DNA of 36,711 bases from RGIG4608 sp045635885 (GCA_045635885.1 JAZTWO010000010.1:1-36711), one strand, 5' to 3'. Shown: positions 9,383 to 18,627, counted from the stretch's first letter. Notes: generated from the sequence alone by a model not told the origin. Numbers and translations: made by a program.

Positions 9383-10636
9383 TTATAGACGAGGTGCATG
9401 CTCCAAGAGATACTTCTCTGCCTCGGTGCACCATAAACCACCATTATTTTTAACAATAACAGCAAGTTCGGCATACATTGGATCGTTTTTACCAAGTTCT
9501 TCTAAGTCATCGATGGCAATTAACGGAATATCCAACTCATTGTAACATACCTTTTTAGCTCCGCTTGGTTTTGCCATTGCGAAAAGTGTTTCGGGTACTG
9601 CCTTCATACCTAAAATATGGGAAACAAGCGCACCTGCATTGATTTTGTTATCTTTGATTAAATCCAAAATATCCGTCATATCTTCAGGAATGCTACCTGC
9701 AGTTCCAACAACGTGAATACCGTCATAGTGAACTCGATACAAATTCAAGCTACCCGGCATATCATGTATGGGAGGACCTGCAAAAAAGTTAATGCATCCA
9801 TCCTCACGACATATTTTTTCAGACATAGAGAACAAATCCGGAACGGGTACCATAACAAACACATCATCAAAACCGCCTTCGGAAATCTGTTTCAAATATT
9901 CCACGGGGTCTTCTACATTCCCTGTATTGATAAATTGCAAATCTATGCCTTTTTCCTTGACTTTTGCAGGGTCGCACATTTTTGCGGCATAGTCAAGACG
10001 TGCCTGGTTCAAATCGGTAACAACTATCTGAGATACACCTGCATAGCCAACTGCCAATTCCACGCAACCAATACCCATAGGACCTGCGCCACCAAGAATG
10101 GCTATGCGACCACCCTTTTTTGCTCCGTCTGTACGCACATAGTTGGTGTAGTCCGTGTGATAAAAACCTTTATAGCCACGGATACAGCATCCAAGCGCCT
10201 CTGCAAGTGAGCCCGCAAAATAGCTATCACCCTCATATGGGAGCAAACAACCACGCTCCAATACGATTTTGGGCACTATTGCATACTGAGTATTACCACC
10301 AATATAAGGATATGAATAACCTGGGTCATAGCCACTTGGCAACTTCAACGCAGGTTGAATAACGATTTTTTGACCTTTTTGCCAATCTTTCTTTATATTC
10401 TCACCAACCAAAATAATCTCGCCACACATTTCGTGACCGATAATAACAGGATTTTCTGCCACATCATTTGGTACACGCTTATGCGCACTACCCTGCTTAA
10501 TAGCTTTATATGTGGAGGCGCATACCGAGTCACTAACAACTCGAATCAGTATTTCATCAGCGGTAATTTCCGGCAATTCAAATTCTTCTAAGCGAATATC
10601 ATCCGCACCATATAAACGAATAGCTTTTGTTTTCAT
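9383..10636 (-). CDS. Zinc-dependent dehydrogenase, L-sorbose-1-phosphate reductase (SorE)-like
   Basis: A 417-residue medium-chain alcohol dehydrogenase. The overall length, the N-terminal RLYGADDIRLEEF and the GHEMCGE region resemble L-sorbose-1-phosphate reductase, which reduces sorbose-1-phosphate to glucitol-6-phosphate. Catalytic zinc ligands are Cys39 and His68-Glu69; the nucleotide-binding GGAGPMG loop is at 182-188. The four-Cys structural zinc lobe of classical alcohol dehydrogenases is not visible. The frame extends to a TTG at 10652-10654, but the ATG at 10634-10636 has AGAGG at the right distance and is chosen. It sits 25 bases after the GH2 gene and 12 before the kinase. A different polyol-phosphate or sugar dehydrogenase activity is possible. 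Confidence 0.82.
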   Translation of the reverse strand: MKTKAIRLYGADDIRLEEFELPEITADEILIRVVSDSVCASTYKAIKQGSAHKRVPNDVAENPVIIGHEMCGEIILVGENIKKDWQKGQKIVIQPALKLPSGYDPGYSYPYIGGNTQYAIVPKIVLERGCLLPYEGDSYFAGSLAEALGCCIRGYKGFYHTDYTNYVRTDGAKKGGRIAILGGAGPMGIGCVELAVGYAGVSQIVVTDLNQARLDYAAKMCDPAKVKEKGIDLQFINTGNVEDPVEYLKQISEGGFDDVFVMVPVPDLFSMSEKICREDGCINFFAGPPIHDMPGSLNLYRVHYDGIHVVGTAGSIPEDMTDILDLIKDNKINAGALVSHILGMKAVPETLFAMAKPSGAKKVCYNELDIPLIAIDDLEELGKNDPMYAELAVIVKNNGGLWCTEAEKYLLEHAPRL

Positions 10637-10661
10637 TTTTATACCTCTATACAAATCTCAC

Positions 10662-12458
10662 TTAGTTTATTTTCTGATTAATTTGGCACACTCTTTCCAC
10701 GTCCACCTTCGGTTTGCGATCGGGCATCAAAAGACCGTTAATCTCTTGCATAATATCAGTCAACTGTGTATAGCAATAGCCTTGGCAGAATGGGATTTCT
10801 GTTATAGCTTCAGTACATGCTTCATAGCGGGCAAAGAAGGTTTCTTCGTCGGATTCCTTACCGTGATAACCCCAAGTTTCCATGCCGCCAAGCTCACCTT
10901 GCAATCCAATGTTAGCAAAAGCGATGCCTCCATACTCAGTTACCATAAATGCCTCTTTTTGTGTAGGAATATAGCCATCTGCGTAAGCTCTTCGACCGTC
11001 ACAGGTCTGCTTTTCAATGAAATCACGATCTGCAAAATGCTCTTTAAGCACTTCCTTTGTGCTATTGTAATCGTGCAAACCGCAAATGTCAGTGTGCATC
11101 TGCTCCCAACCGTCATTTCCAGAGCAAATTCGTGTGCCGTCTGACGCTTTGGTTAAATAATACAACATAGACGCAGTATTTTGTTGCTTCTTGTTAGAAA
11201 CAATTTGCGGTACGCCCCAGCTTTCATTCAAAGGTACCCAAGTAATAATGCTTGGATGGTTAAAGTCGCGACGGATGAATTCTTGCATTGTAACTGTTAA
11301 ATTTTCTACCGCTTCATCAGTAAAAGCAAAGGCGCTGGGAAGCTCACCCCAAACAAGAACACCCATCTTATCTGCCCAATAGTAATAGCGAGGATCTTCA
11401 ATCTTTTGGTGCTTTCTTGCCCCATTAAATCCAAACTTCTTCGTCCATTCCAAATCCTTGCGAATTGCCTCATCACTGGGTGGCGTAATCATTGTATCAG
11501 GCCAATAGCCCTGATCCAAAATAAGCTTTTGATAAATGCGATCGTTATTGAGATATACCACACCATCTCGCACCTCTACCTTGCGCATACCAAAATAGGT
11601 ATCCACCGCATCAAGCTGAACTTCTTGATCTAAAAGTTCTACCCTTAAATCATAAAGATTAGGATTATTGGGTGCCCACAAAGCCACGGGATAAAAAGTA
11701 TCCCTTGTATCCATATCAATAACAATAGTTACGTTTCGATTGACTGTATTCGTTACAACCTTTCGAATTTCCTTATCTTCTAACTTAACTTCAAGTGCAA
11801 GTGTCAATTTTTTGTTTGGAACATTGTTAAGCAAAATTTCTACAGAAGCCAATCCCTTGTCGATATCGGGAGTAACGTGGATATAATCAATTCTCGTTTC
11901 ACTTGCCGCTTCCAAATAAACCGTTTGCCAAATGCCACTGCTTGCAGTATAAAGGCAAGCAAACAATCCCTCTTTCCAATACTGTTTTCCACGAGGTTGA
12001 ATGGGGTCGGGCATATCCACAACCCGAACGCACAAATCGTTTTCGCCCTTCTCTAAAAAGGGAGTAACATCAAATCCAAAAGGTGTATATCCACCCTTGT
12101 GTCCACCAACCGCCATTCCGTTGACATAGACAGTTGCCTCATAATCCACCGCGCCAAAATTCATCAATATGGTTCTTCCCTGCATTTCTGCAGGAACAGT
12201 AAATTTTCGGCGGTACCACATAATCGAATGAATTTCGTCCGTAGGTCCTATACCACTTGCCGCACTTTGATAGCAAAATGGAACGGTAATGGTCTTTTCA
12301 AATCTATGTTCTGGCTTATACCAGCCATTTTTTAAACCTATATTATCATCGTCAAAAACAAATTCCCAATCACCGTTCAAATTATAAAAGGTATCTCTCA
12401 TAAAATCGGGACGGGGATGCTCTGGACGAGGAATATTACAATTAATCTGTTCGCACAT
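10662..12458 (-). CDS. GH2 glycosidase, short three-domain form, 598 aa
   Basis: Second family 2 glycoside hydrolase in the operon. It has the compact three-domain layout of beta-glucuronidases and short beta-galactosidases: jelly roll (about 1-190), Ig-like domain (195-300) and TIM barrel. Glu412 in PLNESWG is the acid/base and Glu508 in VTEYGG is the nucleophile. The C-terminus ends soon after the barrel. There is no signal peptide. AGAGGAG lies before the ATG, 26 bases after the GH3 stop. It is clearly not a recent copy of the 790-residue GH2: the lengths, catalytic contexts and C-termini differ, so the two probably cut different linkages of one substrate. The exact sugar cannot be told. 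Confidence 0.9.
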   Translation of the reverse strand: MCEQINCNIPRPEHPRPDFMRDTFYNLNGDWEFVFDDDNIGLKNGWYKPEHRFEKTITVPFCYQSAASGIGPTDEIHSIMWYRRKFTVPAEMQGRTILMNFGAVDYEATVYVNGMAVGGHKGGYTPFGFDVTPFLEKGENDLCVRVVDMPDPIQPRGKQYWKEGLFACLYTASSGIWQTVYLEAASETRIDYIHVTPDIDKGLASVEILLNNVPNKKLTLALEVKLEDKEIRKVVTNTVNRNVTIVIDMDTRDTFYPVALWAPNNPNLYDLRVELLDQEVQLDAVDTYFGMRKVEVRDGVVYLNNDRIYQKLILDQGYWPDTMITPPSDEAIRKDLEWTKKFGFNGARKHQKIEDPRYYYWADKMGVLVWGELPSAFAFTDEAVENLTVTMQEFIRRDFNHPSIITWVPLNESWGVPQIVSNKKQQNTASMLYYLTKASDGTRICSGNDGWEQMHTDICGLHDYNSTKEVLKEHFADRDFIEKQTCDGRRAYADGYIPTQKEAFMVTEYGGIAFANIGLQGELGGMETWGYHGKESDEETFFARYEACTEAITEIPFCQGYCYTQLTDIMQEINGLLMPDRKPKVDVERVCQINQKIN

Positions 12459-12484
12459 AATAAACTCCTCTGTGCTAAAAATTT

Positions 12485-14848
12485 TTAATCTAACTTTAAT
12501 AACATGTTCAACACACGTTTTGCGCTGATCTCTAATGTTTCCCTTGTAATTGCGCCTTTTTCAAGCGCTATAAGCAATCGTTCTGGGTAACCACCAGGCA
12601 TACGGATATCATTGCCCGCATTTATTTCTACGTAGTGTTCAGAATAGGTATGCCAGTCCGTACTTACTATACCTTCAAATCCCCATTCATCTCTCAAAAT
12701 ATCTGTCAGCAGTTCACCACATTCCGATGCACGAACGCCGTTAATCAAATTATATGAGCTCATAATATACCACGGGTCAGCAGTTTTTACTATAATTTCG
12801 AATGCCTTTAAGTAAATTTCACGGGAGGCACGCTCAGAAACACGGGAATCACTATTTTTGCGATTGGTTTCTTTATTGTTAAGTGCAAAATGCTTAACGG
12901 AGGCAGATACTTTTTGAGATTGTATGCCTCGCACCATTCCTGCCGCCATCATACCTGCTACAAATGGGTCTTCGGAGTAATATTCAAAGTTTCTGCCACA
13001 CATAGGACTTCTGTGAATATTGATTGCAGGTGTTAACCAAATTGCCAAATTGTTCTCTTTTAGCTCCTTTGCGCCTGCTTCACCAATTGCATAAGCAATT
13101 TGTGGGTCCCAAGTGCATGCAACCTGTGTGCTACACGGAAATGCCGTGGTGTACACGCCACATTCCTTATTAATACGAACACCGGCAGGTCCATCTGCCG
13201 TCATCGCATTGGGCACACCAAAGTCGGGCAAATTACCAAAGCCACAAGTATTGGCAACACCAAAATTGGGTTGTCCACCCAACATATGGCAAATAGCTTC
13301 ATCAGGAAGTCCCGCAACAAATTCATCAAGTGTGATTTTTCCCTCTGCTACCTCATCGAACCAGTGAATATCCCTTGTATCTCTATCGCGGGGCACGGTT
13401 GTTACAAGGCGCATTGGTGTATACGCGTTTTGCAACACCTCTTCGGGTATTTTGGGCATAAAATCACAAGATTCTATCTTTTTTTCAAATAGAGGAAGTT
13501 CCTCATAACTACCATCTGCAAGAAGTCGCTTTTTAAGTGCGCTAGGCTGAAGCTTTGTGCTAAGCTGTTCAACAATCAAATCTTCATGCAAGCAGTATGC
13601 ATAAGTGCTACAGAAAGTATTGCGAACGGAATTGCCAATATGGAAGCCGTATATTCCCTTTTCCAAGACGTAAGCCGCTTTTGCTACCTTGCCCAAGTCA
13701 TCATAGGATGCCATTGCATATAAGTCCCAGGCAAGAGTTAATTCCTGACCACAATCGGGTTGTAAAAGCTCTGTTTTTTGGAAAGCAATCAAGCTGCGAC
13801 TTGCTTTTCCAAGTTTGCCCTGTGGTGCTTCAAGATAAACCTGAATAACCTCTTTACCCGCTACGTCTCCTATGTTTTTGACATAAACTTTAGCAGTAAA
13901 CTTTCCGTCATTATGCTCTACGCTCCTAATTTTCCACTCAAAGTTTGTATAGGACAAACCAAAACCAAAGGGATAATTAACTTTTGCTGCAGCACTAGGG
14001 ATAGTTTCAAAATATCGGTAGCCGACATAAATATCTTCTGTGTAGTCCACATAAAGCTCTGACTCGTGGAAATTCTCCGTTGAAGGATAGTCTTCTAAGC
14101 GCTTTGCAAAGGTATCGGTAAGCTTTCCGCTAGGGTTACCAATACCACACAGCAATTCTGCTGCCGCAGTGCTACCTTCCATACCTCCCTGCCAAGCCAT
14201 AAGCACACTATGTATTGCATTTTCGTTGCAGAACCACTCGGTATCTACCATACCGCCCACATTCATAACAACAACAATCTTAGGGAAATACTTCTTTACC
14301 TGCTCCACCATTGCTCTTTCAGCATTAGAGAGATAGAAATCTCCTTCCTCGTACATAGGGTGTCCTTTAAGATCTCTATCCCATCCCTCTCCTGAAAAAC
14401 GAGAAATAGAGATCACCGCAGTATCGGTATACTCACGGACACTTTCGCACAAAGAATTCGGAAGCTCAGGTTCGGGCTTTTGACCGGGCCAATAGAATGT
14501 ATCCGATATTTCCTTTATATAATTACGGTAAAAGTCTGCCAATTCCTCGCAGACCTCTACACGGTCATTAAGCTTTTTAAATCCCTCGTAAAGATTCGTC
14601 GTATAGGAGACCGTTACATCACCGCTACCACCGCCACCTTTGACATAATCAAATGTAGCAATGCCAAAAAGAGCAAGCTTTGTCCCCTTTGCGAAGGGCA
14701 AAATGTTACCACTATTCTTTAGCAAAACCATGCCTTCCTTAGCGGCATTTTTAGAAAGCTCTATATGTTCAGCGCAGGCAGTAACACGCTGACCGTTTTC
14801 GCCTAAGGGCAAATTGGGATGATATTTAATTCTTCTCCATTTTGTCAT
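12485..14848 (-). CDS. GH3 beta-glycosidase with inverted domain order
   Basis: Retaining family 3 glycosidase of 787 residues, first gene of the operon. The usual order is TIM barrel, then alpha/beta sandwich, then fibronectin-III-like domain. Here the C-terminal-type sandwich comes first (KEGMVLLKNSGNILP at about 36-50, then the GGGGSGDV loop), then the FnIII-like part (about 300-410), and the TIM barrel last (TADGPAGVR through GIVSTDW). Nucleophile Asp731 is in STDW, near the C-terminus. This swapped arrangement is known from some rumen and gut clostridial beta-glucosidases such as those of Butyrivibrio fibrisolvens and Ruminococcus albus. There is no signal peptide. AGGAGG lies upstream. 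Beta-glucosidase, xylosidase or arabinofuranosidase activities all occur in the family. Confidence 0.92.
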   Translation of the reverse strand: MTKWRRIKYHPNLPLGENGQRVTACAEHIELSKNAAKEGMVLLKNSGNILPFAKGTKLALFGIATFDYVKGGGGSGDVTVSYTTNLYEGFKKLNDRVEVCEELADFYRNYIKEISDTFYWPGQKPEPELPNSLCESVREYTDTAVISISRFSGEGWDRDLKGHPMYEEGDFYLSNAERAMVEQVKKYFPKIVVVMNVGGMVDTEWFCNENAIHSVLMAWQGGMEGSTAAAELLCGIGNPSGKLTDTFAKRLEDYPSTENFHESELYVDYTEDIYVGYRYFETIPSAAAKVNYPFGFGLSYTNFEWKIRSVEHNDGKFTAKVYVKNIGDVAGKEVIQVYLEAPQGKLGKASRSLIAFQKTELLQPDCGQELTLAWDLYAMASYDDLGKVAKAAYVLEKGIYGFHIGNSVRNTFCSTYAYCLHEDLIVEQLSTKLQPSALKKRLLADGSYEELPLFEKKIESCDFMPKIPEEVLQNAYTPMRLVTTVPRDRDTRDIHWFDEVAEGKITLDEFVAGLPDEAICHMLGGQPNFGVANTCGFGNLPDFGVPNAMTADGPAGVRINKECGVYTTAFPCSTQVACTWDPQIAYAIGEAGAKELKENNLAIWLTPAINIHRSPMCGRNFEYYSEDPFVAGMMAAGMVRGIQSQKVSASVKHFALNNKETNRKNSDSRVSERASREIYLKAFEIIVKTADPWYIMSSYNLINGVRASECGELLTDILRDEWGFEGIVSTDWHTYSEHYVEINAGNDIRMPGGYPERLLIALEKGAITRETLEISAKRVLNMLLKLD

Positions 14849-14901
14849 CTATGCGTCCTCCTATAAATGAATTTGGATTGTTAGACATCATTCAAAAACA
14901 G

Positions 14902-14922
14902 TTTCTATCGTAACGGTAGAAA
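14902..14922. promoter_or_regulatory. Inverted repeat upstream of the GH3 operon, possible operator
   Basis: TTTCTATCG and CGGTAGAAA flank a TAA spacer, giving nine-base arms with one mismatch. It lies about 55-75 bases before the GH3 start codon, where a promoter and operator for the six-gene operon should be. No convincing -35/-10 pair was found around it. Confidence 0.4.
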
Positions 14923-14944
14923 ACATTTTTCAGTGATATCTTTT

Positions 14945-14973
14945 GAAAACGAGGGGCGGCGATGCCGCCCCTC
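14945..14973 (-). terminator. Terminator of the transporter/lipoprotein operon
   Basis: Perfect ten-base arms GAGGGGCGGC and GCCGCCCCTC around a GAT loop lie 20 bases beyond the stop of the 1185-residue lipoprotein gene, followed on the - strand by GTTTTC. The T-run is short but the stem is very GC-rich. It separates the upstream operon from the GH3 operon. Confidence 0.8.
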
Positions 14974-14993
14974 TTGATAATTAAATTAATGAA

Positions 14994-15746
14994 TTATTCA
15001 GTCATATAAAATTCGTACTTAACATCAATTGCATAACTATAGTTGTATGTTGTAACCTTGAACTGATTAAGCACAACATTTTCAGGTACGTTAACAGTTA
15101 TGTCTCCACGTGTTTTAACACTACCGTTGACAGTAATCTTGATATTTGTTCCTTCACGAACAAGCTCAAACCATACGCCTTCACCGCTTGCAACAGCAGC
15201 ATTTTCATCAGCACTCAAGTCATAGTACCACTTCCAGCTACCTAAAAGACCACTCATAGACTGTACCATATAAGTTCCTGTTCCTTCTTTGTTTACAAGG
15301 CGAACTTCTGCTTTTGTACCATCAGAGAAAGTCATCTTAAGTACAATGGCATAATCCTTCTTGGTGCCTTGAGAGGGATCTGTAACCAAAACTTTACCAC
15401 CATAGCATTTATCTGCTGTGGGAACCAATTCACCGTTCTTCTCTCCACCTGCTGGTATGGGTGAGTGGAACACACCGTGTGCCTGATTGAGCACAACATA
15501 TTCAGCTGTCCAGAACCAATCGCCCTTTACGTTAACAAATTCACCAGTAATGTTGTAAGTCTTGCCTTCTTCAATTACAAAACTATACTTGCTGTTTGTA
15601 TCTACCAAAATAGGCTGACCGTTGATATACAACTTCTGCGCATAGTCCTTAGCAGGAGCAATTGTCAAAGTAACTGTATCACCAACCTCGTAGCTATCCT
15701 TATCTGCAGTAACAGTACCGTTTGCAAATTCGCCGATGCTAATGAT
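14994..15746 (-). repeat. Module A3 copy of an intragenic duplication
   Basis: The 3' copy of a segment of about 750 bases in the large lipoprotein gene. It encodes the unit from IGEFANG to the C-terminus. By eye it shares roughly three quarters of its residues with module A2, including long identical runs such as LNQAHGVFHSP and VLNQFKVTTYNY. Confidence 0.85.
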
Positions 15747-18551
15747 TTCATCATCTTCATCAACAGGAGGCTCAGGTTTAACAGGAGCTTGACCATTCAA
15801 ATAAAATTCATACTGAACGTCAATTGCATATGTATAGTTGTAGGTTGTAACCTTAAACTGGTTAAGCACAGTAGTTTCTGCCAAGGTAATAGGTGTGTCG
15901 GCACGATGAGGAAGAACCTTACCGTTAACAGAGAGTTCTATATCTGTTCCGTAACGAACAAGACCGAACCATACGCCCTCACCGTTAGCAACAGCAGCGT
16001 TTTCTTCGTCGTTAAGATCGTAGTACCACTTCCAGCTACCGAACATACCGCTCATGGACTGTACCATATAGTGACCATTGCCGTCCTTGTTTACAAGACG
16101 AACTTCTGCCTTCTGACCATCAGAGAATGTCATCTTAAGTACAATAGCAAAGTCCTGCTTTGTTCCGTGAGAAGGATCCTTAACAAGAACCTTACCGCCA
16201 CAGTATTTATCTGCTGCGGGAACAAGCTCACCGTTCTTTTCTCCACCTGTGGGTACGGGTGAGTGGAATACACCGTGTGCCTGGTTAAGAACAATATATT
16301 CAGCAGTCCAGAACCAAGCGCCCTGTACGTTAACAAATTCACCTGTAATTTCGTATGTCTTGCCTGCTTCAACTACGAAGCTGTATTTGCTATTTGCATC
16401 TACCAAAATAGGAGCACCGTTGATATAAAGCTTCTGCGCATAATTCTTAGCAGGAGCAATTGTCAAAGTAACTGTATCACCTACTGCATAGTTCTTCTTA
16501 TCAGCGGTAATTGTACCGTTTTCAAGAGTAGGAATTGTAAAAGCAATCGCTTCCTTAGCGGGAACAAGAATATGCTCACAGCCTGCGTTAGCGCACTTAA
16601 CTGCAGTAGTTACGTCTCCGTCGTCTGCTTCGGGATCATGATTCATAGCTTCAACAAAGATGTAGCCACATCCGTTAGCGCACACAACTGCGGTTGCGCA
16701 GTTACCGTCGTCTGCATTAGCTGTATGTCCCTTTGCGGGAATTACTTCCTGAGCAAGCATAACGCTACCGCAAATGGAGCACTTCTTACCGTCTGTCAAA
16801 CCGTCTTCAGTACAAGTTGCAGCCTTGCCTGCTACTGTTTCTTCAACGTGGTCGGTGCACAAGTTAGCACCACAAACGTCACATTTATAGTCGCCATCAT
16901 CATCCTTATGATCATTAGCGGGGATAACTGTCTGCTCAACTGTAGTTGCACCACAAACTGAGCACTTCTTTCCATCAGTCAAACCGTTTTCAGTACAAGT
17001 TGCAGCCTTACCGGGAACAGTTTCTTCAGTATGAGCAACTTTAGAACCTACATCAGCGATTGTGTCCTTTGCGCCACAAACACAAGTGCCTGTCTTTGTA
17101 CCGTCTTCAGTACATGTTGCATCACCGTTGGATACATAGTCAGTGTATGTATGCTCAAGCTTTTCGCCAATAGTCATCTGACATATAGAACATGTCTTGG
17201 GTGCAGTACATGTTGCATCAACCCAAGTGTGTTCACAAGCTTCAGTTACTGCGAAAGGAATATCAACGTATGCACCCCTGTTACCCCAGTGATGGAGACC
17301 AACAGCAACAACCTTGTTTTCAACAGTAACACCGGGCATTTCATAAGTTTCCAAAACTACACCGCCGAAGGAAATCTGAATATGGTTTCCATCGATACGT
17401 TCAAGCTTGAATTCAGCACCGTCGCCATTCAAAGCTGCGGTTGCATCTGCGTTCCATTCAGCAAGGTTACGCCAAGCGCCACTCCATCCGGTTGTAGAGT
17501 CCTTATCACCGGCAATCTTTCCACCGAAATGTTGGTAAGCGTAGATTTTATTAGCGTCAACCCACATGCTGAAAGCATAATAATTTCCGTTATCAAGCTT
17601 CATATACAATGCAATACGCCAACCCTCACCACCGGGAATACCTTCATAGCTGTTTGCCACTTCTTTGTAGTTCTTGGCATTGATTGAGAATGCTTTGTAA
17701 TCGCCATTAATCTGGAACCACCAAGCGTCATTGTTGTTGGGATAGTATGTTGTTATGAGACCGTGAGCCTGGTTGATAAAATCCCATCTTGTCACGTCGC
17801 CTGCTACCATATCCAAAACGAGTTCAAAAGAACCGCTGATTACATATGTATCCTTTTCAGCAACAAATGTATAAACATTGTTATTCCAATCAATAATCAA
17901 AGCCTCACCGTTGATGTAAAGCTTTTGTGCATAGCCCCAATCGGGGTTAACTGTAAGTTTAACGGTATCGCCGATAGCATAGTTCATTTTGTCCGCTATA
18001 ACTGCGCCGTTTGCAAATTCAGGAATTGTAAGAGTGATTGCTTCTTTAGCTTCAACAAAGATGTGGCCACATCCGTTAGCACACACAACTGCAGTAGTTA
18101 CGTCACCATCATCCGCTTCAGGAGTATGACCCAATGCATCAATAGCAGTCTGTTCTGCAGTAGTTACACCACAAACAGAGCACTTCTTACCGTCGGTCAA
18201 ACCAGCATCGGTACAAGTAGGAGCCTTGCCCGCTACAGTTTCTTCGGTGTGACCAAGAGCTGGAATCTCTTTAGCTTCCGAGAGATTCTCGTCACAAACA
18301 TCACAGTAAACGAAGTTCGTTTGACCGGGCTCTGTGCAAGTGGGAGCCTGTCCAAAGACCTCTATCGGATTATGACCGAGAGCTTCGCCCTCAGTTACGC
18401 CACATACAGAGCAAGTTTTGGGAGCTATGCAAGTTGCTTCTGCCCAATCATGCTCACACGGTGCCTTGGTGGTAGATTGTGTATTATTACAACCAACAAA
18501 GCACACTAACGCTAAACATAAAATAGCGATCAGGGATAATACTTTTTTCAT
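14994..18551 (-). CDS. Large modular Cys-rich surface lipoprotein, 1185 aa
   Basis: Exported lipoprotein of unknown function. The signal peptide ends in a lipobox with Cys21 (FVGC). Then come Cys-rich repeats (about 28-165) built on the patterns ATCxxPKTCSVCG, TCTxxGLTDGKKCSVCG and ALGH; module A1 (about 170-432, a Gly/Asn beta unit plus a jelly-roll-like domain containing LNQAHG or INQAHG); a second Cys-rich block (434-665); module A2 (667-920); an acidic Pro linker; and module A3 (936-1185). A2 and A3 are close copies, A1 is divergent. The frame opens at 18599, but ATG 18551 has an AGGAGA site and begins the signal peptide. Last gene of the transporter operon, 117 bases after its neighbour. 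A glycan-binding role is inferred from context and fold-like pattern only. Confidence 0.85.
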   Translation of the reverse strand: MKKVLSLIAILCLALVCFVGCNNTQSTTKAPCEHDWAEATCIAPKTCSVCGVTEGEALGHNPIEVFGQAPTCTEPGQTNFVYCDVCDENLSEAKEIPALGHTEETVAGKAPTCTDAGLTDGKKCSVCGVTTAEQTAIDALGHTPEADDGDVTTAVVCANGCGHIFVEAKEAITLTIPEFANGAVIADKMNYAIGDTVKLTVNPDWGYAQKLYINGEALIIDWNNNVYTFVAEKDTYVISGSFELVLDMVAGDVTRWDFINQAHGLITTYYPNNNDAWWFQINGDYKAFSINAKNYKEVANSYEGIPGGEGWRIALYMKLDNGNYYAFSMWVDANKIYAYQHFGGKIAGDKDSTTGWSGAWRNLAEWNADATAALNGDGAEFKLERIDGNHIQISFGGVVLETYEMPGVTVENKVVAVGLHHWGNRGAYVDIPFAVTEACEHTWVDATCTAPKTCSICQMTIGEKLEHTYTDYVSNGDATCTEDGTKTGTCVCGAKDTIADVGSKVAHTEETVPGKAATCTENGLTDGKKCSVCGATTVEQTVIPANDHKDDDGDYKCDVCGANLCTDHVEETVAGKAATCTEDGLTDGKKCSICGSVMLAQEVIPAKGHTANADDGNCATAVVCANGCGYIFVEAMNHDPEADDGDVTTAVKCANAGCEHILVPAKEAIAFTIPTLENGTITADKKNYAVGDTVTLTIAPAKNYAQKLYINGAPILVDANSKYSFVVEAGKTYEITGEFVNVQGAWFWTAEYIVLNQAHGVFHSPVPTGGEKNGELVPAADKYCGGKVLVKDPSHGTKQDFAIVLKMTFSDGQKAEVRLVNKDGNGHYMVQSMSGMFGSWKWYYDLNDEENAAVANGEGVWFGLVRYGTDIELSVNGKVLPHRADTPITLAETTVLNQFKVTTYNYTYAIDVQYEFYLNGQAPVKPEPPVDEDDEIISIGEFANGTVTADKDSYEVGDTVTLTIAPAKDYAQKLYINGQPILVDTNSKYSFVIEEGKTYNITGEFVNVKGDWFWTAEYVVLNQAHGVFHSPIPAGGEKNGELVPTADKCYGGKVLVTDPSQGTKKDYAIVLKMTFSDGTKAEVRLVNKEGTGTYMVQSMSGLLGSWKWYYDLSADENAAVASGEGVWFELVREGTNIKITVNGSVKTRGDITVNVPENVVLNQFKVTTYNYSYAIDVKYEFYMTE
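15792..16552 (-). repeat. Module A2 copy of an intragenic duplication
   Basis: The 5' copy (in gene direction) of the same segment, running from IPTLENG to EFYLNG. An acidic Pro/Asp/Glu linker separates it from module A3. The more distant module A1 (about 17250-18044) has the same two-part plan but a different jelly-roll sequence. Confidence 0.85.
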
Positions 18552-18627
18552 AAGTTTTTCTCCTTTTTCAAAAAATTTATAATCTAAAGCATTTAGCAAA
18601 TGCCATTGATTACGTTGTTTGTTTCCC

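Noticed and set aside
10637..10654. TTG extension of the SorE-like dehydrogenase
   Set aside because: ATG 10636 has AGAGG at proper distance and matches the usual N-terminus of the family.
15465..17687. Three long open frames on the + strand opposite the large lipoprotein gene
   Set aside because: They have no ribosome sites or signal features, and the first two resemble each other only because the underlying gene is duplicated; they are shadows of the real - strand gene.
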